Source of the DNA: an uncultured Sphingomonas sp.
GTDB taxonomy: Bacteria > Pseudomonadota > Alphaproteobacteria > Sphingomonadales > Sphingomonadaceae
Direction: 5' to 3'
DNA: 64,000 nucleotides
Assembly (NCBI GenBank): GCA_934555855.1
Contig: CAKTFL010000001.1
Coordinates: 17,072-81,071 of the forward strand
The notes under the pieces were generated by a model. That model searched no databases. It was not told the origin of the DNA and saw only the letters and a list, made by a program, of their open reading frames with translations. The position numbers and the translations under genes were made by a program. Below, one piece after another: positions 17,850 to 26,422 of this stretch; within the stretch, counting starts at the first letter, position 1; each line of letters begins with the position of its first letter.

Positions 17850-19052
17850 CTACCCCGCCTGCTGTGAAAGCGGGTGGTTCCCAATCATGCCGCGGTTGGC
17901 CGGCAACGTTTGCTTACCATTCAGCAGAAATGCGGCAACTGGCATTTTCTCCACGAGGAGAACATGCACAAGATAAGACACTACCAGCGTTGTGACGATG
18001 ACCAGCGCTGCCCTAAGCTCAACGACCAGATCAGTCCGAGCAGCCACGCTAATGGCGAGCGTAATCAACCCGCCGTGTAAGATGTACATGGTGTAAGAAG
18101 CTCTTGAGACCGTCACGACAGCCTCAGGCGAGGCCTTCAACCTTGAAGACCAAGCCAGAATAAGAGAGCAGCATGGAAGAGATATGCAGGACTTTATTGA
18201 AAGAAGAGCGATAAAAAGCAGGCTTCCCGCAGGAGTATATAGTGGATACACTAAGAAGGACTGCCCTCTGTAAAGTGCATAGGTGGCAATAATGCCAACC
18301 GAAACCATAAATAGCGACAGTACCCTGCTCTCAATAAATAGCCGGGAAACAGACGCAAAACGACAAGAAAGGAAGCCAATGGCAAAGTGTATGCCATAAT
18401 AGGGCGCTTGACCAAAAGTATAGAAAAAATCATGAAACAATCGGGAAGTAAATCGCACGTCATGGGCGTGAGATGTAGAAAAGGAAATACCCATCTCGCG
18501 CATGATCAGTGCAAGAAGCCCTAATATGGAAACAATTGTGAAAACAGAAAATCGTGCGTAGCTGTGCGTCAGTAGAAACGTTGCCCTGGTGTGACAAGCT
18601 CTGAGCTGACTGGAGGTCAGGGTCTCAAGCAAGAGGACGACAGCCACCGTGCATGTGCAACATGCGAACAGGGCAGGAAGAAACCAATAAAACCCAACAT
18701 TGTACTGATGACGCGCTGGAATGCCGGATACGAAACTTGCCAGCCATTCACAGCCAGGAGAGATTATGAGAACGCCAGAGACAAATGGAACCAGCAAGGT
18801 GCAGGACCTTTCAAGCAGCCATTGACCGGGCTCCTTTCTCTGCAGCATCTTGGCGGACAACAGTCCAGATACCATGAAGAACGCTTCCATTCGGAAGTTG
18901 TTCGAAATCAGGCTGAAGGATTGCAGCCAAAAACCACTTTCGCTCCCGTACTGAGTAAAGGCTGCGCCGTGAAGTACGACCCCCAGCACCATCATGCCGG
19001 CACGGCATACATCGAGCCCTGGCATACGGCCGTTAGGAACTAAATGGCTCAT
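17850..19052 (-). CDS. Acyltransferase family 3 (OafA/NodX-like) membrane protein
   Basis: 400 residues with about ten membrane segments. The family hallmarks are present: an N-terminal GLDVCRAGMMVLGVVLHGA with the conserved Arg17 and His28, and RMEAFFMVSGLLSAKML (R-x-x-x-FF-x-x-SG). Such proteins transfer acetyl or succinyl groups to exported polysaccharides or O-antigens across the membrane. The gene is AT-richer and uses more AGA/ATA/TTA codons than its neighbours, and it borders the decayed mobile patch, so it may have been acquired separately. AGGA precedes the ATG. It probably decorates the Wzx/Wzy polymer. Confidence 0.88.
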   Translation of the reverse strand: MSHLVPNGRMPGLDVCRAGMMVLGVVLHGAAFTQYGSESGFWLQSFSLISNNFRMEAFFMVSGLLSAKMLQRKEPGQWLLERSCTLLVPFVSGVLIISPGCEWLASFVSGIPARHQYNVGFYWFLPALFACCTCTVAVVLLLETLTSSQLRACHTRATFLLTHSYARFSVFTIVSILGLLALIMREMGISFSTSHAHDVRFTSRLFHDFFYTFGQAPYYGIHFAIGFLSCRFASVSRLFIESRVLSLFMVSVGIIATYALYRGQSFLVYPLYTPAGSLLFIALLSIKSCISLPCCSLILAWSSRLKASPEAVVTVSRASYTMYILHGGLITLAISVAARTDLVVELRAALVIVTTLVVSYLVHVLLVEKMPVAAFLLNGKQTLPANRGMIGNHPLSQQAG

Positions 19053-19625
19053 TCCTGGTGCAACTCCCTCGACGGAGCAGATGTTGACGGTGTTGCCATA
19101 GGCAACTGGGGCAGCAGGCTGGGTTATGCAACTGCTGATATAAATATATGTTAAGTCGGGTTCTGGGCGGCCTGAAGCGTTCAGGACTCATGCAGGGCGT
19201 GTAATCGGTTCGATCTTATTGCCGGCTGACGACGGGTTGCGTCGAGACGCGCCGTGAGATGCGGGTCGATGTGGCATTGCTGAAGGTCGGCTGTCGTGGC
19301 GGGCCCGCGACGGAGCGGATTGGGATGGCAGCAGGATTGGAACAATCATCCAGCAAACTGTTTGATAATGTCCTTTTTATCATCGTGGTGCTCGTGGTCG
19401 GAAAAGCTGAGCTGGTGTCGTGCTACCGAGATCGCCGGAGTCGCTTCAAATTGAATCCCGAAAGCGGCTATGATCGGCGGACGGGCAGCGATGAACCGAA
19501 CCCAGTCCGCCGGACTTGCTTCAGCCATTCAGGGCCGACAAGCCGGATCGATAATATAGGTTATGTTAAATAAGCCTTTGCGGCTGGGGATACGCACGTC
19601 GTCTGTGGCCTGCCGGCGCTTCATG
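19053..19625. other. Gap without a convincing gene
   Basis: A 573-base region upstream of the acyltransferase. The part at about 19137-19155 is AT-rich and could hold its promoter, but I cannot place -35/-10 boxes with confidence. A 60-codon minus-strand ORF (19528-19346; MAEASPADWVRFIAARPPII...) and a 104-codon plus-strand ORF (19259-19573) exist. Neither matches a family I know, and I see no good ribosome-binding site. I regard the region as remnant sequence beside the mobile patch. Confidence 0.4.
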
Positions 19626-20099
19626 TCAGACTTCAAGGTGGCGGAGCAGCGCGCGCCTGAGTGCATCATCATCGCCCAGCACGAGCCATGAAGCGGCATA
19701 ATCATCTGAATGGCGGCGCCATGCCGCATAAATGTCATCCGACGAGGCGATTATCCCGTCTGCGGCGAGTGCGGCTGCCAATCTGGCGACATCGTCTTCG
19801 GTGTCCAAGCGGTGCGCTAGTTCGATGTCATCCTTCTTAAGGCGGGCTTGTCTGATCAGCGCTGGTGTGACGCCCTCTCCAGGGAAATCATGATCTCCAG
19901 TCCCACCCAATCGTCCGCCTGCACGGGATTGCAGCTTTGCTGTTTCCTCCAGGCCGGTCAGGCGCGTATATTCCTCGACGGGCATAATGACATCAGCGCC
20001 TATTGTCCCGCTCAATGGCGATTGAGCGCTCGCTCGCGAGGTCCAGGCACAGTTTAACCTGTTCGGGCGTTTTGGGAAATGGAACGTGGCGGATGCCAA
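19626..20099 (-). pseudogene. Hypothetical ORF with a frameshifted Phd/YefM-like antitoxin N-terminus
   Basis: The open frame starts with an unusual Trp/Arg-rich stretch and then reads ADVIMPVEEYTRLTGLEETAKL, much like the VVVMSLEEY turn of Phd/YefM antitoxins. The piece that would normally precede this (PEQVKLCLDLASERSIAIERDN) is in the adjacent frame upstream (about 20090-19995). A single-base frameshift near 19995-20000 would rejoin them. The C-terminal half (about residues 75-157, IRQARLKKDDIELAHRL...) is not recognised. I see no partner toxin. The simplest reading is a broken antitoxin-like gene in a decaying region. A genuine short unknown gene is possible. Confidence 0.4.
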
Positions 20100-20430
20100 G
20101 GTTCACGTGACTTCCAATCGGCCAGCTCCAACCCCAAGGTAACTTCCCACTCGGCGGGAGCAACCCCGCTGACTCATCTAAACCGACCGGGACCAGCTTG
20201 GGCGATCCGTCAACAGCCCACAACGTACCCGAAAGCACTGATTGCTAACTCATCGGAGCGTTTCGATCTGCGCCGATCGGGATTGCCGGACAGGATTATT
20301 CTCATATCACAGCGGCTTGGGCATTTTCCCGTTTCAAACGGCAATAGTGAATTCGTGCGTTTGGGTGCGCTTTCTACCGCCGGTCAAGTCGATCTTGGCC
20401 CGGACCGATATGCGACAAGATGACGCTGCA
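20100..20430. other. Gap without a convincing gene
   Basis: A 331-base stretch between the Phd-like remnant and the transposase fragment. Open frames on both strands are present but have atypical composition and no recognisable family. The first 90 bases may hold the displaced N-terminus of the Phd-like ORF. No repeat or promoter was recognised. Confidence 0.35.
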
Positions 20431-21097
20431 TCAATAGATGACAGGCATGGGGCTGGGAGTTGCTCGAACCAACTCGCCGCGCGCGAACGCCTCTGCCCGC
20501 TGCAGTGGATAGGTCCTGCCGGCCGCCTTGGCGGACGCGGTGAGCCGCTCGCGTGCTGCTTTCGGCCAAGCCGGCCGTTTGACCAGAAGATCGAGCAGAT
20601 CGACGTCGCTCAGCCGGGCGACCATCCACTCCATCGAGCCCCGCCATTGCTGAAAACGTTGTATGATCGGATCGCCCGACAATTGAAGATCGACCGATAG
20701 CAGGGCACAGATATTGCCATCACCAATAACGGACAGGACTGCAGCAAGCATGATCCGTCGCCAGCGCGGGTCCAGCGCGGCCAGTTTGTTGCCAATGCCG
20801 GGGAGCCGCTCCAGCCGCTCGCGGTCAACGATATCAAAGGCCTCGACCAGCGGTCGTGAATGGTAGCCACCTTCAGCTGCAAGCGCGTTGGCGACATGCT
20901 GGACCATGGCAATCAGCGCCTTTCCGCTCAGACGAGAAAAGCCGGGCCGAGGACCTGGAGAACTGGGCACCAGAGAGCTGGTGACCGGCTGCTCGCGATA
21001 GCGCCGGAGCAGTGCGTAGAATTGTGACCTGCCCAAGCCGAGTTCGTCGAGTGCATCCCCGATCTCGAGTTCGCTGAGGCGGAGGAGGCCGGCATGG
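20431..21097 (-). pseudogene. Chimeric remnant: Mu/rve-type transposase N-terminus joined to unknown sequence
   Basis: The minus-strand frame has an HTH segment ([24 protein letters not shown]) followed by SSLVPSSPGPRPGFSRLSGKAL, the helix-turn-helix plus GxPxG linker seen at the N-terminus of Mu-type/rve-type transposases. No integrase core follows. Instead the frame runs into about 160 residues I cannot assign (VQHVANALAAEGGYHSRPL ... AKAAGRTYPLQRAEAF). The formal ORF extends to 21309, but that part overlaps the IS630 transposase antisense and is unlikely to be real. So the 5' end appears cut by the IS630 copy and the 3' part replaced. Confidence 0.45.
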
Positions 21098-22051
21098 ATG
21101 GGTCGAGCCTTGTCACGTGATCTGCGGGACCGTGTGGTTGCCGGTGTGGACGGTGGTCTGTCGTGTCGGGCGGCGGCCGAGCGGTTCGGGGTGAGCGCCG
21201 CGAGCGCGATCCGCTGGCGGCAGTTAGCTGTCCAGCATGGCACGCCTGCCGCCAAGCCGCAGGGTGGTGACCGTCGGTCGGCGAAGATCGAGGACCATGC
21301 AGCCCTCATCTATTCCGCAGTCGAACGGCAATTCGACATCACGCTGGAGGAGTTGCGCACGATGCTCGCGGGGCACGGGGTCAGTGCCAGATCGCGACAT
21401 TGTGGCGGTTTTTGCGCGTCACCGGATCACGCGCAAAAAGACGGCCCATGCGAGCGAACAGGACCGGCCCGACATCGTAGAGCGGCGCTGGGCCTGGTTC
21501 GAGGGCCAGCTCAACCTCAATCCCGAGCGCCTGGTGTTCATCGACGAGACCTGGGCATCGACCAACATGGCCCGTCGCCATGGACGCTGCCGTCGTGGCG
21601 AGCGGTTGCGTGCTGGCGTGCCGCATGGGCATTGGAAGACGACAACCTTCGTCGCCGGGCGCCGCACCGGCATGGTGGCGCCGATGGTGCTCGACGGGCC
21701 GATCAATCGCGACGCGTTCCACGCCTATGTCGACCAGGTGCTCGTCCCAGAGCTGAACCCGGAGACGTCGTGATCATGGACAACCTGTCGAGCCACAAGG
21801 CTCCCGCCGTGCGAGAAATGATCGAGGCCGCCGATGCCAGCCTCCTCTACCTCCCGCCGTACAGCCCCGACTTCAACCCCATCGAGCAGGCCTTCTCCAA
21901 GCTGAAGGCCATCTGCGCAAAGCCGCCGAGCGCACCAGCCACGGCCTGTGGAACGCCATCGGTCGCATCCTCGACCTCTACTCGCCTACCGAGTGCGCCA
22001 ACTACTTCGCCAACGCAGGATACGATGCAGACCGATCGAAAACCTCTCTAA
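21098..22051 (+). pseudogene. IS630-family transposase, multiply frameshifted
   Basis: The N-terminal HTH ([20 protein letters not shown], then [18 protein letters not shown]) is in one frame to about 21395. The Tc1/mariner-like DDE core with the first Asp ([18 protein letters not shown]) is in the next frame to about 21770. The second Asp ([15 protein letters not shown]) and [21 protein letters not shown] return to the first frame, and the tail ([22 protein letters not shown]) is in the third frame from about 21910. So at least three indels break the gene. The usual upstream terminal repeat is not seen; the coding start abuts the other transposase fragment. Dead element. Confidence 0.85.
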
Positions 22052-22247
22052 GCGGGGTGCGGCTTCGAGGTCGCAATGATCGTCAGGCGGGCCGCATCGG
22101 TGCCTACTCAGGTCGAAGAGGCTACGGCCTCGGGGCAGGGTCGGGCTGTCACCATGTGAAGGCGACAGCGCTACATCCCCGTAAAATCGAAAGCGATCGT
22201 CGAGTAGAAAAGCAGGTCGGCCATCAAACCCGCAGCATCGCTTAATC

Positions 22248-23594
22248 TTATTGTCCGCTGTCCCGAAAAGCGCGCTGGAACTGATCGCGTAGTGGTTTGG
22301 TGATGTAGCTCAGCATCGAGCGGCTGCCGGTGTGAATAAATACCTCAGCGGGCATCCCAGGCACTGCCCTGAAGCCGCCCAGGCGGGTAAGCTGTTTGGC
22401 GTTGAATGCCACGCGTGCGGGGAAGAAGGCGCGCCGTGTTTCCGGATCCAGGGTACGATCCGCGGCGATCTCTACGACCTTGCCGTCTACTTCGGGCGAT
22501 GCCGGTCCACTATAGGCCGTGAAGCGCACCCGCGCCTTCTGCCCTGCCGCGATCTGGTCGATATCGGTCGGGCTCAGCATTACCTCGATGACCTTGTTGT
22601 CAGCGTCGGGCACGATTTCCATGATCGTTTCCGCCGGCTTCACCACGTCGCCGGTTGCCGTGAAGGCAAGCTTGTCCACGATCCCGGCATAAGGCGCGCG
22701 GACCAGCGTTCGGCTCTGCATGTCGCCCGCCGATATGCTTCTGGCTTGTTGCTGATTGAGCGTGGCGTTGATCTGCGCGAGTTGGGTCCCTGCCTCGGAG
22801 CGGCGGGTCTGGTCGAGCTGGAGTAGCTGCTCGCGCGTTTCGCTGATCCTGGCCTCGGTTTGAGCGATCTGAGTATCGAGGGAAGCAATCTGACCCTTGA
22901 GATCGACCGCCTGTCGTTCCAGTTGGTTCTTCCGGTTAAGCGTCACCAAGCCCCTGTCGTAAAGGGAGCTGATGCCCTCGCGCTCTGGCCTGATCAGCGC
23001 GATCTGCTCATTGCTCGCGGCAATTTGGGAGCGGAAGCCGGCAATCTGCTGCTGATATTGTATGGTCCGGGCGGAGAGCTGTGCGGCGAGGCCGACTTGC
23101 TCACGCTGTCTGATCGCGAACATCTTGCGCTCATTCGCCATCGCCCTGATGACGACCGGATCACGCCGCTTCGCCAGTTCAGGCGGGAAGGTGACGGAGG
23201 ACAGGCCGAGCTGCTCCGCCTCAAGCCGCGCCCTCTGGGCCAGCAGCTGATCGACCGACAAGGCCGATAGCGACGCGTCCGACCCGGAAACCTTGTCGTC
23301 GAGCCGGAGCAGCGGGGCACCTCTGGCGACGTGCTCGCCATTCTGGACATAGACCGCGGCAATGATGCCTCCAATCGGGTGGGCAATGCGCTTGACGCGG
23401 CTTTCGACGCCGACCGAGCCCGAGGCGACGACAGCCCCACCGATGGGGATCAGGGCGGCTGCCCCGCCAAAACCCACGACCAGCAGCGCCAGCGCAATAT
23501 ATGCGAGACGGATCTTGGACCGGATCGAAGCCTCTGGATCGATACCCACGGGGAACTCGGCACCGCCCAAGCGGACTGAAGAAACGGTGTTCAT
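22248..23594 (-). CDS. Type I secretion membrane fusion protein (HlyD/PrtE family)
   Basis: 448 residues. A short cytoplasmic N-terminus, one membrane helix at about 30-52 (LAYIALALLVVGFGGAAALIP), then the HlyD barrel/lipoyl start (VKRIAHPIGGIIAAVYVQNG), a long alpha-helical hairpin rich in Q and L (about 110-290) and the C-terminal HlyD_3 barrel (RTLVRAPYAGIVDKL, IVPDADNKVIEVMLSP). It bridges the inner-membrane ABC exporter to a TolC-like outer-membrane channel, which is not encoded in this window. It follows the ABC gene by 14 bases. Confidence 0.95.
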   Translation of the reverse strand: MNTVSSVRLGGAEFPVGIDPEASIRSKIRLAYIALALLVVGFGGAAALIPIGGAVVASGSVGVESRVKRIAHPIGGIIAAVYVQNGEHVARGAPLLRLDDKVSGSDASLSALSVDQLLAQRARLEAEQLGLSSVTFPPELAKRRDPVVIRAMANERKMFAIRQREQVGLAAQLSARTIQYQQQIAGFRSQIAASNEQIALIRPEREGISSLYDRGLVTLNRKNQLERQAVDLKGQIASLDTQIAQTEARISETREQLLQLDQTRRSEAGTQLAQINATLNQQQARSISAGDMQSRTLVRAPYAGIVDKLAFTATGDVVKPAETIMEIVPDADNKVIEVMLSPTDIDQIAAGQKARVRFTAYSGPASPEVDGKVVEIAADRTLDPETRRAFFPARVAFNAKQLTRLGGFRAVPGMPAEVFIHTGSRSMLSYITKPLRDQFQRAFRDSGQ

Positions 23595-23608
23595 TTCAGG
23601 CTACCCAA

Positions 23609-25363
23609 TCACTCGGCGGACGGTGCTACCGGCTCGGGAAAGTCGGATTCGTTCGCGGCCCTGATCGGCCGTGCGGGCTTGGCGATGCGAGCCAGCACGT
23701 CGTCACGCGGGCCGAATGCCTCCGCGCGGCCATTGCGTATCAGGAGCACGTGGCTGACCTGCGTCAGAGCGGCGGGACGGTGCGCGATCAGTACCACGAT
23801 CCCGCCCCGTTTGCGTACTCCCGCCACTGCCCTGCCGAGCGCCGCCTCTCCTTCGGCATCTAGATTGGAATTGGGCTCGTCCAGCAGCACCAGGAACGGA
23901 TCCTTGTACAGGGCGCGGGCAAGTCCGATCCGCTGGCGCTGGCCGGCGGACAATTCCGCGCCGGCCGCTCCGATCAAAGTCTGATATCCCTCGGGCAATT
24001 GCACGATCAGGTGGTGAACGTCTGCAGCCCGCGCCGCTGCAATCACCGCTTCGGAGCTATACTCCGGCTCGAAGCGGGCGATGTTGTCAGCGACCGTGCC
24101 CTCAAGTAGCTCCACCGCCTGGGGCAGGTAGCCAAGATGCTCACCGAGCGTGTCGGCAGGCCATTGATCGAGCGTGGCGCCGTCAAGCCGCACCGAGCCT
24201 CGCATGGGCCTCCAGATGTCGACCAGTGCGCGACCGAGCGATGTCTTGCCTGCCGCGCTCGGGCCCACAATGGCCAGGGCATCACCGGCGTGCAGGCGGA
24301 AGCTGACGCCGTTGACCGTCACTCGCTGTGTGCCGGGAGGGGCGACAACAAGGTTCTCGACCACCAGCTGCCGGGTGGGAGCCGGCAGCAGCATCATCGT
24401 CCCTTCCTCTGGCGACGCGCGGCGTAAAAGGTCGTTTACCCTCTTCCAGCCGATCCGGGCTGCCGCCAGACTTTTCCAATTAGCGATGGCGGCATCGACC
24501 GGAGCAAGCGCCCGGCCCGACAGGATCGATGACGCAAAAATGACGCCCCCGCTTGCTTTCCCATCGATCACCAACAGGGCGCCGACCGACAGGATCACCG
24601 ATTGCAGGAACATGCGCGCCACCTTGCTGACGCCGCTGTACAGCCCCACTGTCTCAGCAAGCTGCAACTGCGTCGTGCGGTGAGCGGCGTTGATGTCCTC
24701 CCAACGCGTCTGCAGCCTGTTTCTCATGCCAAGGGCGGTGAGCAGTTCTGAATGCCGCAGCACGTCCTCTGCCATGCCGTTGCGATATGCCGCGATCTGA
24801 CCGGATTGCTGCGCTGCCCGCCTGGTGAGCCGATCGGTAACGAGCGTAAGGCCGAACAGCAGGATCGCGCCGATGAGCGCCGTCAGGCCAAGCCAGTAGT
24901 GAAGCAAGCTCAATACGATCAGGAAGACCACGATCCAGGGCAGGTCGATCAGCGTACCCGGACCGGGACCACTCAGGAATCCGCGGATCTGGTCGAAGTC
25001 CCGCATCAGGCTCAGCCCGTCACCGGGCATTTTCACGCCCTTTTGCCTGGCCTCGAAGATCGTGCGCTGGACACGAGGGCTGATGTCCCGATCCAGCCCT
25101 GCGGCAATGGCATTGAGGATGCGGGTACGTAGACCTTCGAACAAGCCCTGGAACACATAGGCTGCGGCAGCCATGGCGAGCAGGCCGACCAGCGTCGGGA
25201 CACTATGGCTCGGCAGCACCGAGTCATAAACCAGCATCATGTAGATCGAGCTGCCGAGCAGCAATACGTTCAGCACCGCCGAAAGTGCAGCTACAGCGAC
25301 GAATGCGGCCCGGTAGCGCGCCAACGCGGCTCCCAAGGGGGTCCTTGCCTCGTTGATCGTCAT
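23609..25363 (-). CDS. Type I secretion ABC transporter/ATPase (PrtD/HlyB family)
   Basis: About 584 residues from ATG 25363, which has AGGGAGG upstream. A longer GTG-started version (25453) adds a Pro-rich tail and is less likely. An N-terminal six-helix exporter domain (to about residue 300) is followed by a nucleotide-binding domain: Walker A GPSAAGKTSLG near 366, signature LSAGQRQRIGLARAL, Walker B FLVLLDEPNSNLD and switch His in IAHRPAAL. There is no peptidase C39 domain, so it is of the RTX-protease/S-layer exporter type without leader cleavage. The neighbouring RTX protein is the evident substrate. Confidence 0.95.
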   Translation of the reverse strand: MTINEARTPLGAALARYRAAFVAVAALSAVLNVLLLGSSIYMMLVYDSVLPSHSVPTLVGLLAMAAAAYVFQGLFEGLRTRILNAIAAGLDRDISPRVQRTIFEARQKGVKMPGDGLSLMRDFDQIRGFLSGPGPGTLIDLPWIVVFLIVLSLLHYWLGLTALIGAILLFGLTLVTDRLTRRAAQQSGQIAAYRNGMAEDVLRHSELLTALGMRNRLQTRWEDINAAHRTTQLQLAETVGLYSGVSKVARMFLQSVILSVGALLVIDGKASGGVIFASSILSGRALAPVDAAIANWKSLAAARIGWKRVNDLLRRASPEEGTMMLLPAPTRQLVVENLVVAPPGTQRVTVNGVSFRLHAGDALAIVGPSAAGKTSLGRALVDIWRPMRGSVRLDGATLDQWPADTLGEHLGYLPQAVELLEGTVADNIARFEPEYSSEAVIAAARAADVHHLIVQLPEGYQTLIGAAGAELSAGQRQRIGLARALYKDPFLVLLDEPNSNLDAEGEAALGRAVAGVRKRGGIVVLIAHRPAALTQVSHVLLIRNGRAEAFGPRDDVLARIAKPARPIRAANESDFPEPVAPSAE

Positions 25364-25513
25364 GAAGCCCTGCCCTCCCTGAACCGGCCGGGCCGAGACA
25401 AGCGGCCCTTGTACCGGGATGGGCTGTACCGAGATCGGCACGGCGGGCAGCACCGATCCGCGACGGGCCGGCCAGTCAGGAACAAGAGAGACGGACTGCC
25501 GCCCGTTACGGCC

Positions 25514-26269
25514 TCAGAATTCAAAACGGCCCAGGAACAGGTCGGCGTCGTTGGCATTGCACGGCATGTCCAGCGATGTGGGAAAGACCTCATCCGATAT
25601 GTCGAACGCACCCTCGTCCTTGCGGACCATGGTGACCTCGATCACCCCCGGGATGGCAATGCCGCCCACCACCTGCCAACCGCCGAAGTTGTTGCCATGG
25701 ACATGCACGACATGGTGAGAGGCTGTAAGGTTGAGGAATGCCTTGCGGACGTTGTTGGCATCGAAGTTGTTTGCCAGATAGCCTAAATTGTGAATCTCGA
25801 ATACCATCTGGCGAAATTGCTGCAGCACCCGATTGGGTGTGCGTTGAAGCAAAGGCCACTCGCCTCCCTCGATGTCACATTTCAGGATAAGGTCCCGGCT
25901 GTCCTCGTGGCCGTTCTGCTTGATCAGGCTTTCAAGCGTTTCCGTGTTCTTCTCGGCATCGACCGTTCCGCCGATCCACACCGGCTTCCATTGGAAAAGC
26001 TCGTGATCTTCGGGCAGGTTGGGAATGGTCGGGTCATACTGGAATACCGGAATACTCAGCGCCGCGATGTCGAGATCCCAGGACACGTCATCGTTGATGC
26101 CCAGCGAATAAGCGGCTTCGATCCCCTCGAACCGGTCTACCATCGCATAACCGCCGTCGAAGAAGCGACCCACGCGGACCTTGTCGGCACCTGCGAGCCG
26201 GTGCGGCCTGAGCATCCGGAGCGCTGATCGGGCCATGTGGGTCGACTGGGGGTTCAGGTCGTGCAGCAT
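25514..26269 (-). CDS. FkbM-like methyltransferase-fold protein (paralogue of the protein at 34510)
   Basis: 251 residues. A class I SAM-methyltransferase-like fold of the FkbM/Methyltransf_21 type is suggested by AAYSLGINDDVSWDLDIA, LKCDIEGGEWPLL (Asp132-Trp138) and HVVHVHGNNFGGWQ ... PGVIEVTMV. It shares all these blocks, and the Cys/Phe-rich end (PCNANDADLFLGRFEF), with the C-terminal domain of the capsule-locus protein at 34510-35679. It precedes the exporter genes by 150 bases on the same strand. A methyl transfer to a glycan or to the secreted protein is possible but unproven; the family has many sugar O-methyltransferases. Confidence 0.75.
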   Translation of the reverse strand: MLHDLNPQSTHMARSALRMLRPHRLAGADKVRVGRFFDGGYAMVDRFEGIEAAYSLGINDDVSWDLDIAALSIPVFQYDPTIPNLPEDHELFQWKPVWIGGTVDAEKNTETLESLIKQNGHEDSRDLILKCDIEGGEWPLLQRTPNRVLQQFRQMVFEIHNLGYLANNFDANNVRKAFLNLTASHHVVHVHGNNFGGWQVVGGIAIPGVIEVTMVRKDEGAFDISDEVFPTSLDMPCNANDADLFLGRFEF

Positions 26270-26422
26270 CGATGTGCCTCAAACTATTGTTCGCCGTGGT
26301 AAAGCGTAATTTTTCCTGATCGCCTAGGTTCGTTTTGGTGATGAAGCCATGTCTCTTTGCGGTTCGCAGCGGTTGCTGAACCAATGACTGCCGTTATGCT
26401 GTCTTCATTCAGGGGGGGGAAC

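Noticed and set aside
19259..19573. 104-codon plus-strand ORF in the gap above the acyltransferase
   Set aside because: No family match and no convincing ribosome-binding site; composition resembles non-coding remnant.
26411..26422. G-run before the secreted protein start as a phase-variable homopolymer
   Set aside because: The run of about eight G is just upstream of the start and looks like a strong ribosome-binding site. A phase-variation role would need evidence of length variation, which cannot be judged from one sequence.
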